The translations under genes were made by a program, and so were the position numbers. This document shows, piece by piece, positions 33,771-46,272 of a stretch of DNA of 64,000 bases. This DNA comes from Chelonoidis abingdonii (lineage: Eukaryota; Chordata; Testudines; Testudinidae): the NCBI RefSeq assembly GCF_003597395.2, contig NC_133770.1, positions 5,586,234 through 5,650,233 on the forward strand. The letters are read 5' to 3'. The notes below the pieces were generated by a model, which was given only the letters and a program-made list of their open reading frames with translations, made no database searches and was not told where the DNA came from. Position 1 is the first letter of the stretch, and every line of letters begins with the position of its first letter.

Positions 33771-35350
33771 TCATAGACCATAGAAGATTAGAGTTGGAAC
33801 AGACTTTCGGAGGTCATCTAGTCCAACCACCTGCTCAACGCAGGACCAACCCCAACTAAATCATCCAGCCAGGGCTTTGTCAAGCTGGGCCTTAAAAACC
33901 TCTAAGGAAGGAGATTCCACACCAGGGACACTCTAGACATTTTGCCGCCCCAAGCCATGGGGGGGGCGCTCTGCTGGTTGCTGGTCCCGCCGCCCTCCGG
34001 TGGACCTTTTTCCCGCAGGCGTGGACTCCACCGAAGGTGTGGACAGCGGACTCTCTGCAGGCACGCCTGTGGGTGGTCACCGGAGCCCTGCTACCACCCT
34101 CCGGTGACCGGACGCAGAGCGCCCCGGTGGTATGCCGTCCCAAGCACGCGCTTGGCGTGCTGGGGCTGGAGCTTCCCCTGTCCACCACCTCCTTCAGTAA
34201 CCCATTCCAGTGCACTTTCACCACACTCCTAGTGAAATAGTTTTTCCTAATATCCAACCTAGACCTCCCCACTGCAACTTGAGACCATTGATCCTTGTTC
34301 TGTCATCTGCCCACCACTGAGAAACAGCCTAGCGCCATCCTCTTTGGAACCCCCTTCAGGCAGCTGAAAGCTGCTATCAAATCCCCTCTCACTCGTCTCT
34401 TTCTGTGGACTAAACAAGCCCACTTCCCTCAGCTCTCCTCATAAAGTCATGTGCCCCAGCCCCCTGATCATTTTCGTTGCCCTCCACTGGACTCTCCAAT
34501 TTGTCCAAATCCTTTCTAGAGTGGGGGGCCCAAAACTGGATGCAATACTCCAGATGTGGCCTCACCAGTCGCCTGAATAGAGGGGAATAATCACTTCCTT
34601 CGATCTGCTGGCAGTGCTCCTATAATGCAGCCCAATATGCCGTTAGCCATCTTGGCAACAAGGCACACTGCTGACTCATATCCAGCTTTTTCATCCACTC
34701 TAATCCCCAGGTCCTTTTCTGCAGAACTGCGGCTTAGCCAGTGGGTCCCCAGTCTGTAGCAATGCATGGGATTCTTCCGTCCTAAGTGCAGGACTCTGCC
34801 TTGTCTTGTTGAACTCATCAGATTTCTTTTGGTCCAATCCTTCAATTTGTCTAGGTCACCTGGACTCTATCCTACCCTCCAGCATATTTACCTCTCCCCC
34901 CAGCTTAGTGTCATCCTGCAAAACTTTGCTGAGGGTGCAATCCATCCATCATCCAGATCATTAATAAAGATGTTGAACAAAACCGGCCCAGAACCAACCC
35001 TGGGGCACTCCGGCTTCATACCAGCTGCCAACTAGACATCAAGCGTTGATAACTACCCACAGAGCCTGAAAATCTAGCCAGCTTTCTATCCACCTTATAG
35101 TCCATTCATCCAAATCCATACTTTTTTAACTTGCTGGCAAGATTACTGTCGGAGGCTGTATAAAAAACTTTGCTAAAGTTCAAGATACATCATGTCCACT
35201 GCTTTCCCCATATCCACAAAGCCAGTTATCTCATCATAGGAAGGCAATCAGGTTGGTCAGGCATGACTGGCCCTGGTGAATCCATGCTGACTGTTCCTGA
35301 TCACCTTCCTCTCCTCCAAGTGCTTCAAAATGGTTTCCTTGAGGACTTGC
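33771..35350 (-). mobile_element. CR1 LINE, antisense, cut by an LTR
   Basis: Orthologous to 13233-14910. Left end TCATAGACCATAGAAGA is the reversed CR1 3' terminus. It stops at GAGGACTTGC, where the LTR at 35351 begins; the last 200 or so bases and the sense CR1 start found in unit 2 are missing. Confidence 0.85.
33923..34180. mobile_element. GC-rich hAT-type element in the antisense CR1
   Basis: Orthologous to 13386-13623; right-side duplication TCCACCAC intact (34181-34188), left side TCCACAC has lost a base. Confidence 0.75.
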
Positions 35351-36273
35351 TGTGATGTTATTGATATAAATGGGACATATAGAACTGGTTGCAACAAGGT
35401 CCTGTAGTGGCACTAATCTTATGTAAAGGGGGGATCATATAAGGTGTCTAAGACCAGATTATGGGTTGCTAGTTTGATTATGCTCATCTGTATGTATGCG
35501 TCATTTTGTATTGAAGTTATGAGTATTTGGCTCTATCCTGTCTGTATTTCAAAATTTGTGCTGTGGTTCTGGGTGCACACCAGACAAGTTGGTGTTAGCT
35601 CTGCTTACCTGCTTGATGGACCGCATTAAGGAACCATCAGCTATTACACAATTGACCCATTGAGAGGAGGCAGAGTACGCCTGTAACTCAGCAGGGTAGA
35701 TGCAGGAATTGGCCTATGTGACTGCAAAACTCCATTTTGCTGTAATTTCCACAGTAAGAACAGAAGAGTGTTCTTACACCTGGAAAAGTCCTATATAAGC
35801 TGATGCCTCATCTCATTTGTCTTCAGTCCTGCTTCTTACCTCTGGAGGACTTTGCTTACAAAGCTGAAGCTCTACACAAGGGACTGATGACCCATCCCAG
35901 CTGGGGATGTACTCCAGAGACTTGATTTGAACCTGCAGTTTACTCCATCATGCTACAAGCCTGAACTAAGAACTTTGCCATTCCTGTATGTAATTTATTC
36001 CATTTAAACCAATTCTAGCTCTCATCTCTACCTTTTTTCCATTATAAACAAACCTTTAGATTTTAGATTCTAAAGGACTGGCAACAGCGTGATTTGTGGG
36101 TAAGATCTGATGAGTTATATTGACCTGGGTCTGGAGCTTGATTCTTGGGAATTGAGAGAACCTTTTTCTTTTTATTGGGGTGTTGGTTTTCATAACCATT
36201 CATCCCCAGGACGAGTGGCACTGGTGGGGTGATACTGGGAGACTGTGAGTGTCTAAGGAAATTGCTTGTGACA
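35351..36273 (+). mobile_element. LTR with short internal start
   Basis: Begins TGTGATGTTATTG and ends TTGCTTGTGACA, giving TG...CA ends. TATATAAG at 35793-35800 could be its promoter. After the LTR, CTTGTGGTTAGCCAGTG could be the start of a primer-binding site, then about 25 further bases before sense CR1 sequence resumes at about 36310. It is therefore one LTR plus a fragment of internal sequence; no pol is left. I cannot decide between a retrovirus-like and a Gypsy origin. Confidence 0.6.
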
Positions 36274-36309
36274 CTTGTGGTTAGCCAGTGAATGAAACCG
36301 AAGACCCCG

Positions 36310-36655
36310 CGGGAGTGCTGTGTCTGGTTGTGGTGCACACTTAAAAACTACATGAACAACTTGAGAGAGACCAGAAGAGCAACCAAAATGATAAAAGGTC
36401 TAGAAAATCTGACCTATGAGAAAGGGGAAAAAACTAGGCATGTTTAGTCTTGAGAAAGAAGACTGAGGGGGACCCCCGATACAGTCTTCAGATGTGTTTA
36501 AGGACCGTTGTAAAGAGGATGGTGGTCAATTGTTCTCCATGGACACCGAAGGTAGACACAAAGCAATTGCTTCATCCACAACTAGGGAGAGTTAGGTTAG
36601 ATATTAGGAAATACTTCTAACTTAAGGATAGTTAAGCTCTGGAATATTTCAGCAT
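36310..36655 (+). mobile_element. CR1 LINE, sense, 3' end
   Basis: 'gcgggagtgctgtgtctggttgtgg' to 'gttaagctctggaa', equivalent to 15485-15835 but with many missing single bases. Confidence 0.75.
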
Positions 36656-37777
36656 TAACTGTTTGACTTTGAACCTTTCCCCTCCGCCTCGCTCCTTGCA
36701 CCCACAATTTATGCACACACTAGAACATTCAGGAAGCACCACCAGTCTTATGGAGTCCTGCCAGGCCAAAGTCTTTCTAACACATCTGCAAAGGTTGGGG
36801 ACCCCCTTGGAGAAGGCCCTGTCCGTTTGCTGGAATCAGAATCCGTGTCAGTTTAAACTCAGCTCCTATTTATACACCAAGCCTTTCTCTGCTTGTCTCT
36901 GGAAATCCCAGTTTGAATCAATCTATTCAACCTCTCCAGAGCAGATACCTCTCTAGAATGGTTCAGTTTTAGTGACTCATCTTAATTCACCCCCCGAATC
37001 TTTGGTATTCTGGAGGAGTCTGGTACCCCACACCAGGGAATAGGACACAATCCACCGAAGCAATTTCCAGGTTTGAAACACATTGATCCCAAGATCCTGC
37101 AGGGGTCGCAGTAGCTGTCACACACATTCTTCTCCCCTCAGCTCTGGGTCTGCTGCTGAGCAGTGATAGTAGTGGCTGCTGTGGCCACAGTGCCCACAAC
37201 AGGACATGCGCCTCTCCCCATGCAGTGCTGGGAAGGGCGTCATGTCGCCCACTAGGACACCCCTGAATGTCACTCTGACCTTGGGAATTTTGTTTGTTTT
37301 GCACGTGAGGTTTCCCAAAAAGCTGTTGCTTCCTTTGCAGGAATATCTGTTACAAATGTGCCAGGACTAGCAGAGATGGGAACTCAAATCAGCTGGAATC
37401 ATGAGCTTAGGTTGCACACTGCACATTACAAGAGTGTACGGCTTTCAGTGTCCAGAGGGCAAACAGCCCTTGCAGCTGTCTTCAGGGAACCACTGCCAGG
37501 GAGAAATATCTCCACTGCACCACTCTGCTAGTGATCCTGGTGGGACAAATGTACCCGCATTTCTAGGCCCCAGGTTATAATCACTGAGAAACCTCACTGA
37601 ATGGTACAGGCATAACTTCCATTAAATTCAACAGATCAAGGGGGCACGTGTTACCAGGAATTTATCCCATAGGTAGGGTATGATTTTTTCCTGTTGTGGT
37701 GTGACCGGCATGTCTGCCTTGGGAGAGAGAGAGAGACTGTGTAGGTGAGTGGAGGACAGAAGGACAACTTTTTGCGC
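36656..37777. other. Block X, third copy (indel-rich)
   Basis: Homologous to 1146-2280 with dense single-base losses. No gene. Ends in a GAGAGA run and the junction with the 640-bp element. Confidence 0.6.
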
Positions 37778-38418
37778 TGTGACAAACAGTTCTTCGCTAC
37801 CTTGGTGGTCCTGCAACTTCTTGGCAGATTTGCTCACCTCAGTGATGCTTCCCTAACCAGTCTGGGTCAAATCCTCCTGTGTCTGATCAGGAGTTGGGAG
37901 GTTTGTGGGGAACCGGGCCCGCCTTCTACTCTGGGTTCCAGCCCAGGCCCTGTGGATCGCAGCTGTCTATAGTGCCTCCTGTAAAGCTGCATGACAGCTA
38001 CAACTCCTGGCTACTTCCCCAGGGGCCTCTCCTCAAACATTCTTTATCCTCACCACAGATCTGATGTCTGATCATGCTGGTCTCCTAAATCCTCCAGCAG
38101 TACACTCTCTCACACTCAGCTCCTTGCCTCTTGCCCCAGCTCCTCACTCGCACTCCTTTCTCTCTGGCTCCTCCTTGCCTGACTGGAGTGAGCTCCTTTT
38201 TAAAGCCAGGTGCCTGATTAGCCTGCCTTGATTGGCTGCAGGTGTTCTAATTAAAGTTAGCTATCTCACTGCCTTCTAGAAAGGTCTAATTGGCTCCAGG
38301 TGCCTTGATAACCTGGAGCACTGCCATTTGGTTACCATGGTCTTATGGGATTTGTTTAGCCTGGGGCTAACATACCTGTTTCTCAGTATTTACTGTAGCA
38401 TCTGCCTTGCCCATCACA
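37778..38418. mobile_element. 640-bp element with TGTGAC...TCACA ends
   Basis: Inserted in block X between 'caactttt' and 'attatagactg'. Ends TGTGACAAA and CATCACA are short inverted repeats, compatible with an LTR or a small transposon. No coding frame. Absent from units 1 and 2, present at 42098 and 59296. Confidence 0.55.
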
Positions 38419-40157
38419 GCTGCAACATTATAGACTGCTAGACACACTTCTGGGCAACACTCACTTGTCATATATGACTAAACTCTTCATTTGAGTTTGA
38501 CATGTGAGGAGGCACTGGTAAAGCACAGGGACTGAATGGATTTGGAATTTTTATACAAAATATCATCTGACGGATAGATGCTTGGTCCAATTGACAGGAG
38601 CTGCAGAGAAGAAGGTTCTTGTGCTAACAATGATGCCATTGTAAGAAGAGGCAGAAATGAGGGAGGTTCCAAGCTTTTGCTGAGAAAGGAATTTGGAACC
38701 ACGTAAAATATGTAACTGAAGCATTGCTGCCGACCTACATAGCTTTCATAGTCATAGTTTTTAAGGCCACCAGGGACCATTGTGGGCGTCTAGTCTGACC
38801 TGCTGCAGAAAATAGGACAGACCAAAGAACCTCAGCCAGTCATTTCTGCCTCAACTCTGTAGCTGCCATTTGAGCAAGAGCATCTCTTTTAGAAAGAGAT
38901 CCAGTCCGGACTGAAAGTCTGCAAGTGATGGAGAATCCAGAACATCCCGAGGTAAACTGTTCCCATGGTCAATTACCTTCACTATTAAAAAATGCCCCAT
39001 ATTTCTGCTCTGAATAGTACAAGTGCTCCAACTTTTAAGCCCCAAATCTGCACTTATTCTAAAGGACAGAACCCTGCGCCCACATGGACCGCAATGAAGA
39101 CGCAATAGGGTGCCACATGGGTGCCAGGATCTGTCTGTCTGCACAATACTGTGGAATTGGGGTTTTACTTAGCACAGCAAAGAAATGGACTAGAAACCGT
39201 ATTCCAGTGAGCAAACCACTGCGGGTGTTACCCAACTAACTTCTATTTCCTGCATTCGCAAAAGAAACACCATTGCATTTGGGAAGCAAACTTGCAACTG
39301 CCATAATGTTCCAGTGCTGTGTAGGTGACAGCAGGAGACCCGTTCTGAAAAACCTCAGCACTTAGCTCATTCAGGTTGAAGTACATTGCTCTAAAAGCAG
39401 AATTTATATTACATTTTATGTACTCAGACACTGTCTAATTAACATTCCCAGCACTCTTGAGACCCAGGTCTAGAGAAATATTATAATCTCCATTGCAGGG
39501 AGTTCCAGGCACAGTTATGCCACTTATCTTTGTTTCCTCTAACGAAAGCATAACCCGAGAAAGGAAAGGTGCTATAGTTCTGTGTAGGGTAAATCACAGA
39601 CTGTCCAACACAACAGGACACAATACACACGTGTAAGTCACTATGGGTGTGTAGTGTTCTGGGATATTTCTATTGTGTGTGTGATGGGCACAGGGTGTTT
39701 GAAAACCCCAAAGAGCCATTTCTAGGGGAAAATTCATGGCAAAATTATTTATTATCAGTGATTTGCATCACAGCAGCATCACAGGCCGGTATCAGAGTCC
39801 CATTGTGCCAAGCACCGTACCCAGGAATGAAGCCTGGAGTGGGCTGGTAGCCACCCTTGATGAGGACAGTCTTTAAGGCCAGCCTGTATTGGGATGGGCC
39901 CATGGTCCCCTTTAAACCAACCCGTCTTAAAAGCACTTCATGCAGACTAGGGGTCTCTCATTAGCTGAAGGCTTCAGGAGGGCACACAAAGCTCTATGGA
40001 AACAAGTGGGGATTCCGAGGCTTCGATCTCTGTGCTCTGGATCCTCCAAACTTTGGAAACAGAGTTCAAGGCCTGTAGGTGCAGCTCCCTCGCTCTTCCA
40101 GGGAAGACAGCTGGGGAGTTGTGGAGGAGCCTGCAGCATGGCACGGTTGTGGGGACC
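38419..40157. other. Block Y, third copy, truncated
   Basis: Homologous to 2290-3990, including the antisense CR1-type fragment at 38735-39010. Cut at 40157 by the single N. No cathelicidin follows it. Confidence 0.6.
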
Positions 40158-40158
40158 N
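40158..40158. other. Single-N join
   Basis: One N separates block Y sequence (ends GTTGTGGGGACC) from the middle of an LTR (starts ACAAACTGAAGC). Neither side continues as in the other units, so this looks like a forced contig join. Confidence 0.75.
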
Positions 40159-40560
40159 ACAAACTGAAGCTCTGAACAAAGGACTGAATGACCCATCCCA
40201 GCGGGGGATGTTCTCCAGAGACTTGATTTGAACCTGCATCGCTGCTACAAGCCTGAACTAAGAACTTTGCCATTCCTGTATGTAATTTATTCCATTTAAC
40301 CAATTCTAGCTCTCATCTCTACCTTTTTTCCATTATAAACAAACCTTTAGATTTTAGATTCTAAAGGACTGGCAACAGCGTGATTTGTGGGTAAGATCTG
40401 ATGAGTATATTGACCTGGGTCTGGAGCTTGATTCTTTGGGATTGAGAGAACCTTTTTCTTTTATTGGGGTGTTGGTTTTCATAACCATTCATCCCCAGGA
40501 CGAGTGGCACTGGTGGTGATACTGGGAGACTGTGAGTGTCTAAGGAAATTGCTTGTGACA
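40159..40560 (+). mobile_element. LTR, 3' part only
   Basis: Equivalent to about 35870-36273, ends GCTTGTGACA, then the same CTTGTGGTTAGCCAGTGG start of internal sequence and the same jump into CR1. Confidence 0.65.
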
Positions 40561-40589
40561 CTTGTGGTTAGCCAGTGGAATGAAACCGA

Positions 40590-40960
40590 AGACCCCAGCG
40601 GGAGTGCTGTGTCTGGTTGTGGGTGCCACACTTTAAAAACTACATGAACAACTTGGAGAGAGACCAGAGAAGAGCAACCAAAATGATAAAAGGTCTAGAA
40701 AATCTGACCTATGAGAAAGGGGAAAAAACTAGGCATGTTTAGTCTTGAGAAAAGAAGACTGAGGGGGACCCGATAACAGTCTTCAGATGTGTTAAGGACC
40801 GTTGTAAAGAGGATGGTGGTCAATTGTTCTCCATGGACACCGAAGGTAGGACACAAAGCAATTGGCTTCATCCACAACTAGGGAGAGTTAGGTTAGATAT
40901 TAGGAAATACTTTCTAACTATAAGGATAGTTAAGCTCTGGAATAATTTCAGCATTAACTG
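40590..40960 (+). mobile_element. CR1 LINE, sense, 3' end
   Basis: Clean counterpart of the indel-rich 36310-36655, reached through the same LTR/CR1 junction. Confidence 0.75.
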
Positions 40961-42097
40961 GACTTTTGATACCTTTCCCCCTCCGCCCTCGCTCCTTGGC
41001 ACCCACAATTTATGCACACACTAAACATTCCAGGAAGCACCCACCAGTCTTATGGAGTCCCTGCCAGGCCAAAGTCTTTCTAACACATCTGCAAAGGTTG
41101 GGGACCCCCTTGGAGAGAAGGCCCTGTCCGTTTGCTGGATCAGAATCCGTGTCAGTTTAAACTCAGCCTATTTATACCCAAAGCCTTTTCTCTGCTTGTC
41201 TCTGGAAATCCCAGTTTGAATCAATCTATTCAAACCTCTCCAGAGGCAGATACCTCTCTAGAATGGTTCAGTTTTAGTGACTCATCTTAATCACCCCCCG
41301 AATCTTTGTAGTTCTGGGAGGAGGTCTGGTACCCCACACCCAGGGAATAGGACACAATCACACCGAAGCAATTTCCAGGTTTAACACATTGATCCCCAAA
41401 GATCCTGCAGGGGGTCGCAGTAGCTGTCACACACAGTTCTTCTCCCTCAGCTCTGGGTCTGCTGCTGAGCAGTGAATGTAGTGGCTGCTGTGGCCACAGT
41501 GACCCACCAACAGGACCATGCCGCCTCTCCCCATGCAGTGCTGGGAAGGGCCGTCATGTCGCCCCACTAGGACACCCCTGAATGTCACTCTGACCTTGGG
41601 GAATTTGTTGTTTGTGCACGTGAGGTTTCCCAAAAGCTGTTGCTTCCTTTTGCAGGAAATATCTGTTAACAAATGTGCCAGGACTAGCAGAGATGGGAAC
41701 TCAAATCAGCTGGAATCATGAGCTTAGGTTGCACACTCCACATTCACAAGAGTGTACGGCTTTCAGTGTCCAGAGGGCAACAGCCCTTGCAGCTGTCTGT
41801 CAGGGAAACCCACTGCCAGGGAGATATCTCACTGCACCCACTCTGCTAGTGATCCTGCTGGGACAAATGTACCCGCATTTCTAGGCACCCAGGTTATAAT
41901 CACTGGAAACCTCACCTGATGGTAACAGGCATAACTCCATTAAATTCAACAGATCAAGGGGCACTGTTACCAGCAAGGAATTTATCCCATAGGTAGGGTA
42001 TGATTTTTTCCATTGTGTGTGACGGCATGTCTGCCTTGGGAGAGAGAGAGAGAATGTGTAGGTGAGTGGTGGAGGACAGAAGGACAACTTTTTGCGC
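40961..42097. other. Block X, fourth copy
   Basis: Clean sequence homologous to 1146-2280; no gene. GAGAGA run at about 42040-42056. Confidence 0.6.
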
Positions 42098-42737
42098 TGT
42101 GACAAAGTTCCTCCTCTACCTTGGTGGGTCCTGCACTTCTTGGCAGATTTGCTCACCTCAGTGATCTTCCCAACAGTCTGGGTCCACTCCTCCTGTGTCT
42201 GATCAGGAGTTGGGAGGTTTGTGGGGGACCCCGGGCCCGCCTTCTACTCTGGGTTCCAGCCCAGGGCCCTGTGGATCGCAGCTGTCTATAGTGCCTCCTG
42301 TAACAGCTGCATGACAGCTACAACTCCCTGGGCTACTTCCCCAGCCTCTCCTCAAACATTCTTTATCCTCACCACAGATCTGATGTCTGATCATGCTGGT
42401 CTCCTAAATCCTCCAGCAGTACACTCTCTCACACTCAGCTCCTTGCCTCTTGCCCCAGCTCCTCACTCGCACTCCTTTCTCTCTGGCTCCTCCTTGCCTG
42501 ACTGGAGTGAGCTCCTTTTTAAAGCCAGGTGCCTGATTAGCCTGCCTTGATTGGCTGCAGGTGTTCTAATTAAAGTTAGCTATCTCACTGCCTTCTAGAA
42601 AGGTCTAATTGGCTCCAGGTGCCTTGATAACCTGGAGCACTGCCATTTGGTTACCATGGTCTTATGGGATTTGTTTAGCCTGGGGCTAACATACCTGTTT
42701 CTCAGTATTTACTGTAGCATCTGCCTTGCCCATCACA
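42098..42737. mobile_element. 640-bp TGTGAC...TCACA element, second copy
   Basis: Same insertion site as 37778. From about 42345 to 42826 (element plus flank) I see no difference from 38032-38512. Confidence 0.55.
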
Positions 42738-45700
42738 GCTGCAACATTATAGACTGCTAGACACACTTCTGGGCAACACTCACTTGTCATATATGACTAA
42801 ACTCTTCATTTGAGTTTGACATGTGAGAAGGCACTGGTAAAGCACAGGGACCCAATGGATTTGGAATTTTTATGGAAAATATCATACTGACGGATAGATG
42901 TTTGGTCCAATTGACAGGAGCTGCACAGAAGAAGGTACTTGTGCTAACAATGATGCCATTGTAGAAGAGGCAGAGATGAGGAGCTTCCAAGGTTTTGCTG
43001 AGCAGGAATTTGGAACCACATAAAAATATGTACCTGAAGCGTTGCTGCGACTTCATAGCTTTCATAGTCCTAGTTGTTAAGCCACCAGGGATCCATTGTG
43101 GGCGTCTAGTCCAACCTGCTGCAGAAATAGGACAGGCCAAAGAACCGCAGCAGTCATTTCTGCCTCAACTCTGTAGCTGCCATTTGAGCAAGAGCATCTC
43201 TTTAGAAAGAGATCCAGTCTGACTGAAAGTCTGCAAGTGATGAGAAATCCAGAACATCCCGAGGTAAATTGTTCCGTGGTCAATACCTTCACTATTAAAA
43301 AATGCATGCCGTATCTCTACTCTGAACAGTACAAGTGTCCAACTTTTAAGCTCAAATCTGCAGTTATGTCTAAAGGACAGACCCTGCGCCCACATGGACC
43401 GCAAAGAAGACACATGGGTGCCACATGGGTGCCAGGATCTGTCTGCACAATACTGTGGAATTGGGTTTTACTTAGCACAGCAAAGAAATGGACTAGAAAC
43501 CGTATTCCAGTGAGCAAAGCACTGCAGGTGTTACCCAAGCTACTTCTATTTCCTGCATTCGCAAAGAAACACATTGCATTTGGGAAGCAAACTGCACTGC
43601 CATAACATTCCCAGTGCTGTGTAAGGTGAGAGCAGGAGACCCGTTCTGAATAACCTCAGCACTTAGCTAATTCAGGTAGAAGTACTTTGCTCTAAAAGCA
43701 GAATTTATATTACATTTTTATGTACTCAGACATTGTCTAATTAACCCTCCACACTTCAGAGACTCAGTCTAGAGAAATATTATAATCTCCATTGCAGGGA
43801 GTTCCAGGCACAGATATGCCATTTATCTTTGTCTCCTCTAACGAAAGCATAACCGAGATAGGAAGGCTATAGTTCTGTGTAGGTAAATCACAGACTGTCC
43901 AACACAACAGACACCCCACACACGTGTATAATCACAATGGTGTGTAGTGGTTCTGAGACGTTTGTATTGTGTGTGTGATGGGCAAAGGATGTTTTAAAAC
44001 CCAAAAAGCCATTTCTAGGGAAAATTCATGCAAAAATTATTTATATCAGTGATTTGCATCACAGCAGCCCCTGTTCAGGGCCGGTATCAGAGTCCCATTG
44101 CGCCAAGCCACCATAAACAGGAATGAAGCCTGGAGTTGGCTGGTAGCCACCATTGATGAGGACAGTCTTTAAATCAGCCTGTACTAGTATGGCCCCACAG
44201 TCCCCTTTAAAACCAACCTGTTTAAAAGCCCTTCATGCAGACTAGGGTCTCTCATTAGCTGAAGGCTTCAGGAGGACACACAGAGCTCTACGGAAACAAG
44301 TGGGGATTCTGAAATCTGAGGCATTTTGATCTCTGTGCTCTGGATCCTCCGAACTTTGGAAAGCAGAGTTCAATGCCTGTAGGTGCATCTCCCTGTTTTC
44401 CAGGAAGACAGCTGGGGAGTTGTGGAGGAGCCTGCAGCATGGCACGGTTGTGGACCGTATGAGCAGGGAGAATTGCATTGAAATCAATACTGGCTGGTCC
44501 TGGAGGAGGGCTGGATTCCAGGAGAGATGGTGGGACACAGGGAAGATGTGCTGGCTGATATGAAGAAGGCAGCTTCCTCCAGCTCGGGAGACAAAAAAAA
44601 AGAATGGGCATACATGGAAGATATGTCAGTGAGATCTGGAGAAAGAGCTGCTTGAGGGACTTGTACTGCCATGAGGGATAAATTCTGGTCAGTTTGCCCA
44701 AGGCCAGATTGTGTGTCAGACAGGGGAGCCTGTGCTCCGTGCTCGAGGATTTCATTGTAGTGCAGATACACTGGTAACCAGGGCTGGCTCTCCAGGCACC
44801 AGCTCAGCAAGAAGGTGCTTGGGGCGGCAAGGGGAAGGGGCGGCACGTCGGGCTCTTCAACGGCAGGTTCTCCGTCCCTCTCGGAGGGAAGGACGCTGCT
44901 GCCGAATTGCCACCGAAGAAGAAAGCGGCACAGTGGAGCTGCTGCAATGGCGATCATGGTTTGGTTTTTTTCCCCTCGCTCATTGGGGCGGTAAAAACCC
45001 TGGAGCGCGGCCTGCTGTTAACACAGGGCAAACCAAGAAGAACCCCCCCAAATTACATATTAAGCAGGAGTGTGGGATAAGCAGGGGTTCAGTGATCAGG
45101 TTTGTTTCTAGAGAGCTGCACGGAGAAAGCACAGAGACATTGACAGATACAAGAGAACATCTTGTTAAACGCACTTTCTTTAAGAAGGAGACTGCAAACG
45201 TTTGCAGGCCCTTGGCTGAGCAGTGCTAAACCTTAGGACTGCAACAGAGCTGCAAGGGGACTCTCAGAGCAACCACTATTCAATAGAGTGCCAGAAGATA
45301 AAGACCAGGAGCTGAATTCTTCACTGCCATGAGCCTCAGGCTTCTTATTTCATATGACACTAGCACCTGCACATACCAACCAAGATCAGTTATGCTAAGA
45401 GCTGTACACACACATAAGGCAGGAGAATAATTGCCCTTACGAGTGTTCACTCTAAACAGGCCAGACGGATGAAGAGTGGGATCCCTAGTCACAGATGGGG
45501 AACTGAGCCTCAGACGGATAAAGTGACTTGCTGGAAGTCACACATGGAGTTGACAGAGCTTGCAAACTCATGGCCAAATTCAGTCATCAAAATCCAAACT
45601 GTGACCAAGTACAAGTCTGCTTCAAGCTATACCCCAGGGGGACACATGCAAGAGGCTCTCCCTTGGCTGACAGGGAAATTTCAGCTGGACAAAATATGAT

Positions 45701-46270
45701 TTTGTGATTACGGTTTTACAATCATTATTATAAGTACTTTAAATTTTATCGAGGTAGAAGGATCAGATGAGCTAACAGGGGAGTGTTATAAGACACGTCA
45801 AGAATTTCTAGCATTTCAGCAACTGACTGATAAAGAAGTAAGTGGTCCGAGCGCACTGCCACCCAACCCCACGTGGCACAGCACCAGCTTTAATTCACAT
45901 GCCGCACAGGGAGGGATGGAATTGTCAGTTACAAACTCCGTCCGTCCTGCCTGGATTACAAAACTGTAGCTAAACGGTCAGCCAGAATGTGCAAGAAATG
46001 AGCTGAAGAAAGAATCCTGAGACTTCCTGTTCGCATCCCGCAGCAGAATCCTGATGAAGGGGGCTTCACAGCCAACAATATCCGCCACACTGTTCACTGT
46101 GTTTTGTGTAGGAGGGAAAGTATTGCAAGGGCCCCACTCTGGACACAGAGAACGTGCTCTAATCACATAAAAAGAAGTGGTCTGACTCATTGATTGGTGT
46201 GCTTGACAGAACTACAGGACCAGTAGATGAAGAGGAAGTGGTTGATGGGATATAACTGGCTTTTGGTAAC
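42738..46270. other. Block Y, unit of copy D
   Basis: Antisense CR1-type fragment at 43050-43320, then the same order as 2881-5490, and a MIR-like relic at 45390-45545. The part of about 43735-45090 matches 18254-19610 with no difference found. It breaks off at about 46272, inside the ancient CR1 patch. The promoter and exon 1 expected next are absent. Confidence 0.6.
44779..45014. mobile_element. hAT-type element in block Y
   Basis: Same element, length and imperfect flanking repeats (CTGGTAAC / CTGTTAAC) as 19303-19538. Confidence 0.75.
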
Positions 46271-46272
46271 AC

